Below, in pieces: positions 48,909-60,942 of a stretch of DNA of 64,000 nt. A program made the position numbers and the translations under genes. The notes under the pieces are model-generated. The model ran no database searches, had not been told where the DNA came from, and saw only the letters and a list, made by a program, of their open reading frames with translations. The stretch's first letter is position 1, and each line of letters opens with the position of its first letter. The DNA lies in NCBI GenBank assembly GCA_012295275.1, contig CM022672.1:14756125-14820124 (forward strand). The letters are read 5' to 3'. The DNA comes from Chrysomallon squamiferum (lineage: Eukaryota > Mollusca > Gastropoda > Neomphalida > Peltospiridae).

Positions 48909-48997
48909 ATGGCGGAAACAGCTATAGGGTCTTGGCTGTGTGATCCAGAGTCGATCATGATAATGCAAGCTGGTTCAATATATGTCAATGCCCCGGG
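48909..48997 (+). CDS. Candidate first coding exon (MAETAIGSWLCDPES...)
   Basis: ATG at 48,909 in GTAATGGCGG opens 29 codons of non-repetitive sequence (MAETAIGSWLCDPESI onward) and ends at GGG|GTGAGG in phase 2. The region is rich in CpG. ATGGCGG is a YY1-like start-site motif, and a CRE (TGACGTCA, 48,654) lies about 250 bases upstream. The start is overlapped by a minimal ATGTAA upstream frame at 48,904. No family recognised; the remaining exons would lie downstream. Confidence 0.35.
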
Positions 48998-49250
48998 GTG
49001 AGGCGCGCGAGATAACATGCGTGCTGCCATTTGTTTTGTTCTTTTCTTTTACTTACATTTTGTTTGTTTATTTGGCAGGTGTTTTCTAGCTTTTTTGTTT
49101 GGTAGTGGAGAAAGGGGATTTTTTTTTTCTTCTTGTTTTTTTTTAATTTTTTTTATTTGTATGTTTGGGTTTTTTTTTTTGGGGGGGGTGTTTTTTTTTT
49201 TTTTTTTTTGGTGCAAAAATAATAAATTCTAAACCTTCTGGTGTTTTTTA

Positions 49251-49285
<35 letters not shown>

Positions 49286-50222
49286 CGTCCTATAAATGGA
49301 GTAAATTAAAATTAATTTCTTAAATAACAAATCTGATATAAAATATTTACTATACTCCTGGTTGACAGTGGTTTCCTGGACCTAGATTTAACTATGAAAG
49401 TTTACTTAACTCAGTCCAAACTATAAGAAAAAGGGTGGGACCGTCAGCGTATCATTACCACAACCATACACCCTCCCTTTCCCCAAAATTAGATACATTT
49501 CTGATGCCCGGGGGGACAATAAACAAGCTGAAGAAGGTTCAGAATATACGAAGGGCATTTGGAATGATCTGAGACTGAGATACGTGACCTCCAGCACCGA
49601 TACGTCATCGTCTCACTTAAAGAGTATCGTAGCAGAGTTCATTTCACTGAGATTTAATTTAGTTTAATCTTAACTCTCTCAGACTAGAAACTATTTTAGC
49701 GAGTTTATATGTTTGGTTTTTTTTTCCTATGTAAGTTTCACGAGGCTGTTCTTAGAATAGGCTGTTAATTGATAATGACGTTACAAGTGTATGTGTGTGT
49801 GTGTGTGTGTGTGTGTACGCGTGTGTGCGCACGTGAGAGAGTTCACGAGTTAAGATATTCACGCAGTACTTAGATATTTCGACTCCTAAGAGCATGTTTT
49901 TTTCTGTGTATGGGAAGGTGTGTATAAAATATTACTTGCTGCTAATTGTTACGAGCAGACCATGAGATGGAAAGCAGCAGCGAGTTTCATGTTTTCATAT
50001 CAGAGTTATCAAAAACAACAAAGACGACGACGATCACATACATCCAGAGATATTAGATACATTCATTCATTCATTATTAATTAATACCGAGATTATGATT
50101 ATTATATAATTAAAAGATTTGCTGTTTTAAAATGACATTTTTTTATATTAAATGCAATGTGAGCCTTTTGAGTTTTTTAACGATACTGATATTATACAGC
50201 TCTGTACTGGACATTCCTTCAT

Positions 50223-50225
<3 letters not shown>

Positions 50226-50312
<87 letters not shown>
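50226..50312. repeat. (TC)n microsatellite, 87 bp
   Basis: Perfect TC run, followed by unremarkable AT-rich sequence to about 52.4 kb (TA run at 51,677-51,713). No gene is seen in that stretch. Confidence 0.95.
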
Positions 50313-50320
<8 letters not shown>

Positions 50321-51672
50321 AAGAATCCTGTCCGTCTTTGAATCTGTATTTGTCTCATGGTATCTTTTTAGTTTATCTCTTCTAGTTTCTATCTGCATCT
50401 CTCTATATCTCAGTTATTTGTTTTTCCTTGCTTTAAAAAGCAGAATCCAGTTGTAAATGTCTTCATATTGAAGCCACATGATTATGGATCTGACTAAGAA
50501 TAAATAGACTGTGTTTAACATATTGATTTCTCACAAATAAAAACGGAATTGAAAAGAGCCAGACACAAAGTTATTGAAGACATATGCCAAAATAAAATAT
50601 TCTATCGACTCCAGCCTCTGCTTAATAAGCAGTTAGCTGCAGTGCCTGACATTATGGAGACTTAACTTTATTTAGATGTTTGATACCACTGTGACAGAGA
50701 AAATAGGCCATTTAGTAATTTATGCAAATGAGTAAATAAATAGGTAACTTTGTCAAGTTTGGATCTTCATTTATTTATTTATTTATTTATTTATTTAAAT
50801 AAGAGGAGGTTTATTTAACAACAGTTTATTATAATTTGCAATAAATAAATACATTAATTAATTAATATGTATCTACACTAAGACGATCTTTGTTGCTTAC
50901 AGATATTTCAGGTTGTAATAAATTAATTCGATAATTCGTAACCAGCATTAAGTTCCCTTCACTGAGTTTGAATATAATAATGATACTTTTTTTTATGAAA
51001 AGGCATCTAAAGTCATCGAATTTCTTCGAGGACCGAAAATATTCATTACACTGTTATTAATTTAAATTATGTTACATTCAACGTCTATCGGTAATATAGC
51101 TTACTGAAGAACAGGATTTGTTCAGAATTAAACGAATACTGAAGAACTACATCATTATCGATAACACTGGAAATATTTCGACACTGAGGAGAAAAGCGGG
51201 ACACTTACAGTGGAGAAATAATCACAAAGATTAGACTCCGTAACGACTTCTAAAAAGACAGACAAATTAATAAATAAAAAACTAAAAATAAGGCTCATAG
51301 AAGTACCGAGTATTAAAAGACAGACAAATCAATATGGAATAAAATGTAACATTTGCTTTCGAACCGAAATTGTGATGGTTTTTTCGATCGTTTTATAATG
51401 ACTGTTGTAAAACAGTGAGTATTCAAGCAGATTAATTTAAAGTGATTCTGTTGCCCTGTTTCTGATCTGGTGTTTTCTGTTCTATTGATTTGTAATGCTC
51501 ATAGTGACTGTAAGATTCCTGTCGTCTGTTTTATCATTTTATGACAGGGTATTTAGTGAGGCTTCGTGGGACGCAGGATCGAACCTTTTTAATGTAACAG
51601 ACTGGTTAATGTCATTCACACGTACATACATACATACATACATAAATACATGTATCTATCTATCTATCTATC

Positions 51673-51720
<48 letters not shown>

Positions 51721-52540
51721 ACTTTAATACATGTAAATCACACATACACACATATCTATATATCTATATATATATAATTTACATATATTAAAACATAAAT
51801 TAATATATTGCACAGACACACAGACAGACAGACACACACATACATATAGAGACAGAGAAAGAGGCACTTATGTAGGAAATTAGAGTTATATTGCAAAGGT
51901 AAGAACAGTATTTCTCATTCGTCATGGACAGGGTTATGCAAAAAATTTCAGTTCGTATCTGTTACTCAGTTTTATTTTTTCGTGATTAAATAGATCTGTG
52001 CTCGTCTTCAGGAATACTGTCCTTTTTTCTTCTAATGTTTGTTTTATTTCTCTTTAATTTTTTTTTTTTCTGTGAAAAAGCAACCGGTAAAGACCAATGA
52101 ATATAACTACTATCATAGCTACACAACATTCTTGATAAAGTTGGACCAACTTGTTCAAAATCCGTTTTTTAGCTTTATACTGAACATTATTTCTCAGTCG
52201 TCATTATCCTACACTAGTAACTGTTTATTATCTAAACTGCAACGCCAGAAAATATATAAATGTTCAGTCTTTATTTTAAATATCTAAATTTTGTTTGGCT
52301 CCCAGTAATTAACTATGTCATTAGAAATCATGGTTGCAGGATACTGTTATATTTACTGCAATTGCAGTAGGCCTGTTTAGCAGTATTACAAATTTAACTA
52401 GAACTGAACAAGAGCCAAAATTTTACGAAAGCAGATGTGTCCGTTAACTGGGTGAATTTCACATTTAATCGATAATCTTTTAAAGTCTTTTAACCCCTCG
52501 TCAGACGAATTTCTGACACACATTCGTCGCATTATTTAAT

Positions 52541-52640
52541 TTGATTGGTTCCGAAACCACGAGCAGCGCGCGCGCTCTTCGAGAATATCGCAATTTGATC
52601 TGGCGGAGTAATATTTATAGCGGACACAAGTATCACTTCG
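52541..52640 (+). promoter_or_regulatory. Candidate TATA promoter
   Basis: An inverted CCAAT box (ATTGG, 52,544-52,548) is followed by a CG-rich (GC)n run, TTCGAGAA (52,578-52,585, a two-pentamer heat-shock-element-like site) and TATTTATA (52,612-52,619). An initiator-like TCACTTC has its A at 52,635. Together with the start codon and donor just downstream, this is the most complete promoter picture in the window. Confidence 0.5.
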
Positions 52641-52705
52641 TTCCAACAGTAGCCGCACTTCCAAAGAGGAATTTACTACCAGAAGAAAGCTCGGATCGCT
52701 GAATT

Positions 52706-52719
52706 ATGGCTTTCGTGCG
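52706..52719 (+). CDS. Candidate first coding exon stub (MAFVR)
   Basis: GAATTATGG context start, ATG GCT TTC GTG CG, then a good donor (GTAAGC at 52,720), phase 2. The implied 5' UTR is about 70 bases. Too short to identify a protein. The exit phase equals that of the candidate exon at 48.9 kb, so the two could be alternative first exons of one gene. Confidence 0.42.
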
Positions 52720-52852
52720 GTAAGCAATTCTTTCAGTTAGTTGACGCGGCTTATTATACAAGCATTTTAGCAATTTACATTACTCGTGTGTTTATTCATC
52801 ATATCTATTCAAATTATATTTCTTTTGTTTCTGTATATTTTTGTGTGTTACT

Positions 52853-52887
<35 letters not shown>

Positions 52888-53144
52888 TATACTTTTTATG
52901 GAATAAAATCAAAATTATAGATTACTTAATAAAGACCTAATCAAATTAGATCATCATTTCAGAGTATTAAAAAATATTATCGTTTTATTTTTATTTAACT
53001 GTTTATTGTTCATTTGTGTTTTTAATATTATAGTAGGAAATGTTTCATAAATATAAATTATTATTATCATCATCATTATTGCTATTGTTATTATTTTGTT
53101 GTTTTGCTGTTGTCATATTTCTTGTCTTCATGTCATTGTTTAGT

Positions 53145-53254
<110 letters not shown>

Positions 53255-53564
53255 TATATCTCTCAATCTGTCGTTATATTCAGACTGTTTCTAAGTCACA
53301 ATAAATTGTTTTGGATTGATGTTCATGTGAGCTGCGACATGTATTCAGACCCAAACACAACCAGTCTGTATTCACGAAGAAAACAACAGTAATCTAGTTA
53401 CAGGACTTGAAGTCCAAGATTTATTTGAAGAAGGCCAATCTGGACCGAGTGTCAGAATACCGATGTTATCTGATGTTTCCCAAATGCTGGACGTATTCCG
53501 CCCATTTAACCTAACGTGTCGTCTAACAAGACTGCGTATTTGTGTCGTACTAATAACAAACAGA

Positions 53565-53566
<2 letters not shown>

Positions 53567-53661
<95 letters not shown>
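53567..53661. repeat. (TC)n microsatellite
   Basis: TC run of about 95 bases with one early TTTC interruption. It is complementary to the AG run at 54,048-54,108. Confidence 0.97.
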
Positions 53662-53662
<1 letters not shown>

Positions 53663-54042
53663 ATAAAGACCGTAGAAGCTGCTGGAAAGATACTGGTCTA
53701 AGGTTGGACACGGAGTTCATGACGCCGCGTTGCCAGATCGATGCTTGCAGAAATGGTGGTTAATATCGTGAAGTGTGGCGAGGAAGCTAATCACTGCACT
53801 GTTCAAACAGTCAGCCGGACAGTTGCTCGAGCCTTCTTTTTCTTCTACTTCTGAAGAAATACAATAGCATTTATTATCATGGAATAATTTCATTTCATTG
53901 GTCATTCATTTTCGTTCTGCTTATTTTCGTTTTAATGATTTTTTTTTTTTGTTCGTAACTGTATAATTGTGTCAATTTGAAAGTAATGGCGTGAGAAGGA
54001 TATAGTGTTTATTATTAATTAAGAAAACTGTTTCACACTAAA

Positions 54043-54047
<5 letters not shown>

Positions 54048-54108
<61 letters not shown>
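54048..54108. repeat. (AG)n microsatellite
   Basis: Perfect AG run. The sequence from here to 55.6 kb holds only a TA run (54,357-54,388) and poly-A runs at 54,908-54,932 and 55,018-55,040. No supported gene. Confidence 0.95.
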
Positions 54109-54110
<2 letters not shown>

Positions 54111-54352
54111 TGTGTACTGTCCTCAGATTTTTTGTTTTCTAATCTTTGCTTTATTTCTCTTTAAATTTGTTTCTATGAAAAAGCTACTGCTAAAGACCAC
54201 TGAATTTAACTCACAGTAATTAATATTACAGCTACACATCGTTCTTGATGAAACTGAAACAACTTGTTCAAAATCCGTTACAACTTTCCAGCCTTGTTAG
54301 GAAACTAATCATCAAATGAAGCCATCTATAATTACTCTACTTTGGGATAATG

Positions 54353-54394
<42 letters not shown>

Positions 54395-55624
54395 GTGTGT
54401 GTGTGTTTGTACGTGTGTATGTACGCGCGCCTTTGTCTGTGTATGTGTCACTATTTTGGAGCAGTTTGAACTGTATATAAACAAACACATACTGGTCCAG
54501 TTTTGTTGGGTTTTTTTTTGTTAAGAATCAAGCAGTTATATCCAAGAAGTTTTGTTTTATGGTAATTTTAGTAGCGACGATAAGATTTGTAACTATGTCA
54601 GCTTCTGTATAGTTTTGAAAGGAATCTTTATGCTGAACAAGGTGGACATTTATTGGTCCAGAGCTATTAATCCCCTGCATGAAATCTGTAAAATCAACTC
54701 TTGCAGTGTCACATTCTGTGTAAGTTGAGAGGTTTTTGACTAATCGTGTACACACTGAACAAACAGCAGCAAAATCGTCTGATATTTATTATGCCACACA
54801 CATAGAATTTATAACGGAGAGGATATACATCTTTTTTTACAGGTTTTAGAAGCAACATATTTCTAAAGTTAAACGATTTATTAGACAAGTATAAAACCAA
54901 AAAAATAAAAAAAAAAAAAAAAAAAAAAAAAATTTAAAATTGGAAAAAAATCTTTTTCGAACCACTTTTTAGTCACAAAATCCGGTAATAAAAAGTAACA
55001 TTATTCTTAACGACATTAAAAAAAAAAAAAAAAAAAAAAAAATTTTTAATATTAAGCTAAGGAGGAACACACATAGCAATTCAGATAATGGAGATTGCTG
55101 GTCTTTGTTGAAAACACCGGTCTAAATACACTGATCTTTCTTGTTTTCTACACAAACAACAACAATGGAGCATAATGCCTTGAATTAAAGAATGGTGCAT
55201 GTGTTTAAAGCTTTGCCTTGCATTTAAAGTGCAGTGTGTGTATTTAAAACTACGTGCTTTCGATAAAAGTATAATCCGTTTATTTAAACCATAGTCTGGT
55301 TTTTTGTTTGTTTTTTTAATTATTTATTTAAAGATCAGGACGCTGAATGAAGCACAGCGCATATAAATAAATTGCACTGCATTTGAGAAAAGTGTAACAC
55401 GCACATCTGGACGCAAGCATTAACAAACAGAAAGCTCGGTTTTCAGAACATTAAAAACGAATTACCCGTCATTTTTTTTTTTCTGCACGACTTGTTAAAT
55501 TTGATCGTTATTTGTTCTCATAACTCTGGCACTCCAAAAAAAAAAAAAAAAAAAAAATCAATATTCCTATTCCTTTTTCTGCTAAAGTCATTGGTCCTTC
55601 CGTAATTGCTGCACACAGTCAACT

Positions 55625-55735
55625 GTCACGTCATGTGATCAGTTCTGAAATCATGTGATCAATTCCCTGTCGAGAGCAGAAGATAACCACGTTACGGGCT
55701 GCACGTACACCAAGCTGGCCGTTCACGTGGGAGAT
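55625..55735. promoter_or_regulatory. E-box/M-box cluster
   Basis: TCATGTGATCA occurs twice, at 55,631 and 55,651, exactly 20 bases apart. GTCACGTCATG precedes them and a CACGTG follows at 55,724, in CpG-rich unique sequence. TCATGTGA is the motif bound by MITF/TFE-type bHLH-zip proteins. Regulatory function is inferred from motifs only. Confidence 0.3.
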
Positions 55736-56794
55736 GCTGTTTGTGTTTGTTTTTTCTGTGTTTGTACATCCGTGTGTGTATAATTACTTTCCAATAAGAC
55801 GCTCACAGCTCGACATTTTACAGCTTCAAATGCAATTAGCCTAAAGCAGTTTATATTTAAAACAGTAATTTGTTTAAAGACAGGTTCATTCTGAAGTTGT
55901 AAAATCAAACTCCTTAGATTTACCGCATCCTTCTGAAAGTGTTAAAAAAATAAAATAAAACGCGAGATGAAGTTGTTGTTAATTCGTTATAATAGCTGGG
56001 TTTTATTTTATTTTATTTTTATTTTTATTTTATTTATTTTTAAAATAAAGATTTATTTATTTTTATTTTTAGTTTCTTTTATCAGAATATAATTTCCTTT
56101 GAACTGTCTTTTAGACACAAAAATAACATCGTCCATAATTATTTACGTGTGTGTTTTGTAGGCTCTAGTCGTGTTTTTAATGCATGTGCATGTTATATAA
56201 TAATTTCGTTATCGTTAATGCACAGAGCATGTGAGAATGATTTTCTATCTACTGGCAAGAGAAGATTAATGTGATTTTAAATATAGTCTGTCCCTGATAT
56301 CCGCAGGTTTGGTATGAGTTATTTTGACGAAAATATTATTTTTAAAATTATTGCAGAGTATTCTTATTTAAAATATGGATTTATTTTAGTCTTTATCAGT
56401 TCGTCTAATTTTCCCGATTTTCATTAACTGAAAAGAATGATGAACTGTGTCATAACAGACATATATACTACGATAGGAATAAAGTGTATGTTCCCTATAT
56501 TGTCTTGTACTTAGTGGTTAGAGTTAAGACTAGAGCGTAATCCATATCCTTCTTAGCTTGTCCCTTGGGTTAAACGAGAAACCGGCCTCCTGAATCTCAG
56601 AAGAAGAAAAAGGTAATTGATTTCAAATATGTTCGAGAATTCGCCAAATTTAATGTGCGAACTTCACACCGCATAACAATATTTTACCAGACAGTTAGAC
56701 ACTAACTAGTCACCATCCGGACAGATTGTGTCACTTCGAGATTACTGGCTACCTCTGAGTGACGCAAACAATCTCACGCTGCCGGTTATCTTTG

Positions 56795-57015
56795 ACAACG
56801 GTAATTTCAATGCCACCAGTAAGTTACGATAACGATAAATATAACGTTCCCCGTAATCCGTGATAACCATAACGTTACCAGTTGTCTATAACAACGTTAA
56901 CGATAACGTTACCCGTAAACTGTAATAACGCTAACGGTAACTTTACTCGTAATCTGTGATGACGGTGACTAACGTTCCAGTAGGTGACGACTGTAACGTA
57001 TTCAGTATCTACGAT
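56795..57015. repeat. Degenerate AACGTT-containing minisatellite
   Basis: AACGTT/AACGGT/AACGTA recurs at 56843, 56871, 56893, 56905, 56933, 56971 and 56995, with shared CCCGTAATCTGTGATAAC-like spacers. Major units are 24-38 bases. Confidence 0.75.
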
Positions 57016-57249
57016 AAGCGTTGCTTCAAGCGTAAGGTATTTTGTGGCGTAATAGTATCTTCTTTTCTAATTAGAAGCGGCACGTGCTGCGATGAGTTAG
57101 TCATTAAGTGTGCCCCGGTGAGTTAAATTGACAAGCAGATCGGCTTTTATTGTACGCAGGTGTTCTACATAAGTGTATTGTGAGTCAGAGTTAGCGTTCC
57201 TTGCTTATCTCGTCTTATTAAGAACGGTTACGATGTAGTGCAGTAGGTG

Positions 57250-57640
57250 TGTTTGTTACGTATTTTTTAGCAGTGTCGCAAACTGTTTTTGTTACATATG
57301 TTAACAGTGGTAATAAACTATATTTGTTACATATGTTAACAGTGTTAATAAACTGTTTTTGTTACATATGTTAACAGTGTTAATAAACTGTATTTGTTAC
57401 ATGTTGGCAGTGTAAGAAAAAAGTTTTTGTTACACATGTTAAAAGTGTAATGAACTGTTTTTGTTATGTGTGTTAACAGTGTAATAAACTGTTTTTATTA
57501 CATGTTAACAGTGCAATAAACTGTTTTTATTACATATGTTAACAGTGCAATAAACTGTTTTTGTTACATATGTTAACTGTGCAATAAACTGTTTTTGTTA
57601 CATGTGTTAACAGTGTAATAAACTGCGCTAACAGTGTAAT
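57250..57640. repeat. ~34-bp minisatellite, about 11 units
   Basis: The unit reads TGTTAACAGTGTAATAAACT plus GTTTTTGTTACATA. Early units vary more than the later, nearly identical ones. Each intact unit carries the palindrome GTTAAC. Confidence 0.95.
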
Positions 57641-57748
57641 TAGTCAAGTGAGAAACTAAACACACGCTGAGCTGAGAAAGATTAAAGAAATGAAGCCGGA
57701 TATTGAGCGTCCTTTTTTTTCTTCTTCTTTTTTAATACCTACATGCAC

Positions 57749-57756
<8 letters not shown>

Positions 57757-57844
<88 letters not shown>
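57757..57844. repeat. (AG)n microsatellite
   Basis: Perfect AG run of 88 bases. Confidence 0.97.
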
Positions 57845-57847
<3 letters not shown>

Positions 57848-58640
57848 TTGAAATTGACGTCTACATTATGAATGGCTCATGTATATTAGATCATTGTAAT
57901 ATCTTCTACATCTGTTATTCGTTGGGGTGACTTTACATAAAGATAGACAGACAGACATATAAACATAGATTATTAAAGAATGTATGTATGTGTGTATTCA
58001 TGCAATATATGTACGTGTGTATATGTGAATGTCTTTATGTGTTTATGAACGTATGACTGTATGTATGTGTGTATGCATGTGTTATCTGTTACGTTTGTGG
58101 GAAGGTAGATAACTGTATGACTATGATCCATATTAATTAAAGAAAGCTGCACAGTGTGGTTATGAAGAGCTATGAGTCGTGATACATTGACAGTTTTATA
58201 AACTGTTCTAAATAAATGCCACGAGTTATCTGATGTTAAGTTTATCATTGGTTTACTTTGTGAAGGCGAGTATTAGGGTCAGACAAACGAGGGGGGTGAA
58301 AAGAGAAGAAAAAAAACCCCCACACGAATGTTTAAAAAAACTCAGACTATGAAGAAGAATTTAAAAAGAAAATGTTAAAATAACAGCTGTCGAAATATTA
58401 AACAGACAGTCCTAGATTCTTCCTCGGAAATGTTCCACTTTCAGGTTCAGGAAATATTACTGACATTTTATCTTGATTTACTTGGAAAATGCTTGAAATA
58501 TTATTTTCTTTTTTTTTTTTTTTTTTGTATCTTGGGTGGTATTTCCATGTGTTGTTTCTGTCTGACAAAGAAATGCACCGTGTAAACTCCATTGTGATGT
58601 CTGAACTCAGAACTGTTCTCTGTTTATAATCACTCTGCTT

Positions 58641-58731
<91 letters not shown>

Positions 58732-60070
58732 TGTACCTCTGGCTATCCGTCTGATTCTGTCTATGTGTATGTATATATGTATGTATGTATGTATGTATGT
58801 GTAAGTTTTACATATATCGTGCGTATATGTGTGTATTTTTAAAAAAAACCTTTGAAGATGGTCTTTTGAATGGAATAAAATTTCAGAGAAAAAACCCTAA
58901 AGAAAACAAATCAAACAAACATTTGTTCATTATTATCGAGAACATCTTGTTTATTTTACATGCTTTGAAAAGTATAGCATCGTGATCATGGAAGCCATCA
59001 TCGAAAATGAAACCATTCACAAAAGAATTCTTTATCCCAGCAATCTTGTTTCCTCGTAAACAAAAAAGAGATCTGCTTTAAATTCCTTATTTCAACAATT
59101 AGCATTGTTCTCAAACCTGCGCAGATGCTGACCAAAAAAAAAAAAAATATATATATATATCACGGAGACAAAACGGTCAGAATGGTTAGAATGCTTGAAT
59201 TAAAATAACTGCATGTTTGTGAAATAGTAAAGCAGACCGATCCAGTCGATAAAAGTCTGTTACGTTTAATTACACTCGTTTTTGGAATCGTCTAGCAACT
59301 TGAATAACACCCTCTTTATGGTCTGCTCTGAGAGATAATTGTTTTAGTTTGGCTCTTTGCGGGAATTCACGATAACCACGATTCATCTCGCTTCCGAAAT
59401 GTCAGATTGTAGTGATATGTCAGTACAATCATATTTGGGTTTGTTTTATTTTTTATTATTATTATTATTATTTTTTTTTTTTTTTTTTCAAATATAACGC
59501 AGTATGATGTAAATGTTTAGACACCAGACTCTGTTCAACGTGAATTTTTAGTAACATGCGCCAAATAATATTGTTTTTCATAACATAGATATAGATGTGG
59601 ACGTACACATAATAATATTTAACGACTAAACGTAATGTTTACGACAATTAAGCAGCGATCGTATAATTTAACTCGGAGGGCGTTGAAATAACTTTTTTTT
59701 TTTTTTTTCTGATGTAAATATTCTTCTATTAAATGCTGATGCCCTTTGATCTTTAAAAGTAATTTGTAGTATATGTTTATTTATTTACCTGTCAAATGGT
59801 GTATACGTGACGGTAATGCTACAATACAAAAGTAGAATATGTTGTCATGTGGTCGAAAAACCTTATTAAGAACCATAAATGTATTTTAAATCATAAAATA
59901 TTTCTTCTTATTAAAAAAAAAGTAATTTCTGATGTTACTAGTTCTGTAAGTAAATGGGATATGGACTCGTTAAAGAGAGAGTGTAATTATTACGTCTGCT
60001 GAATATTATTTATTTGAAAAATAATATTTTGCACACACACACACAAACGCATAGACATTTAAAAGAGTTA
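57845..60070. other. Non-coding block
   Basis: TATG-type repeats (57,975-58,080), compound AC-AG run (58,643-58,728), a TATG run (58,767-58,801), poly-A with TA (59,134-59,160) and T runs at 59,470-59,489 and 59,693-59,709. No coding sequence seen. Confidence 0.6.
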
Positions 60071-60071
60071 A

Positions 60072-60073
<2 letters not shown>

Positions 60074-60149
<76 letters not shown>
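60074..60149. repeat. (AG)n microsatellite
   Basis: Perfect AG run. Confidence 0.97.
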
Positions 60150-60153
<4 letters not shown>

Positions 60154-60889
60154 GAAATAGAATGGGTGGGGAGTAAGGGAAGACTGAGAAGGGTGTGTGA
60201 GAATAAAATGAAGATTACAGAGGCAGATGTTGAAGATGCGAGAGGAAACACAAAGAAAGAGAGAAACGCAAAGAGAGAAAGAGAGCGAGAGGTTCGTGCC
60301 TTTGTTGCAGAATAAATTAATGCAAAAGCGAGAAGTTTAACGAAACAGGTGAGAACGATTAAAGCTGAGAGACAAAGCGGAAAGGTTAATTGCAGGCGAT
60401 GGGACTGGCGGATAAGACATCACGTGTTTATTAGCGGTCAAAACGTGTTTGTCTCGAGTGATTTGTGCTTGTAGGCTTTGCCTTCCACCGCAATCACGTT
60501 CACATCCCGCTACTGCCAGAAAGTCACGTTCTGCACGTGCTGAAAGTGGAAATTTAGATTGTTATGTTTCCTCATTATTTTTATTTATACACCGTGCCAG
60601 ACATCGAGAATTTTTGATAGATGGAGTTGAAGAGGGAGTCTCGATAGACAGATGGATTGATGGATGTATGGATTAATGGATGGAAAGACGAATGGATGAA
60701 TTAATTGATGGAAAGATGGATATAGAAAGATAAACAGATAGATAGAAATAGATAAATAGACAGGTATGGTGATAGACGGACGGACGGATGATCAAACAGA
60801 CAAAAGAATGGTTCGATCAATGGACTGAACTTAGATGGATGAAATTAGAACAGTTCATTTTCACTTATTTTATTACATGAGTCGTGTTA

Positions 60890-60942
<53 letters not shown>

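Noticed and set aside
48850..48985. A-box-like TGGTATAGTCGG and GGTTCAA at 48.85-48.98 kb as a SINE
   Set aside because: Spacing is about 120 bases and the second box is poor. The segment is better explained as a promoter and first exon.
54528..54900. Two overlapping minus-strand frames of non-repetitive sequence (MCTRLVKNLS... and MVLYLSNKSF...)
   Set aside because: They are in different frames, match no family I recognise and lack splice or start context. Could be a transposon remnant but cannot be supported.
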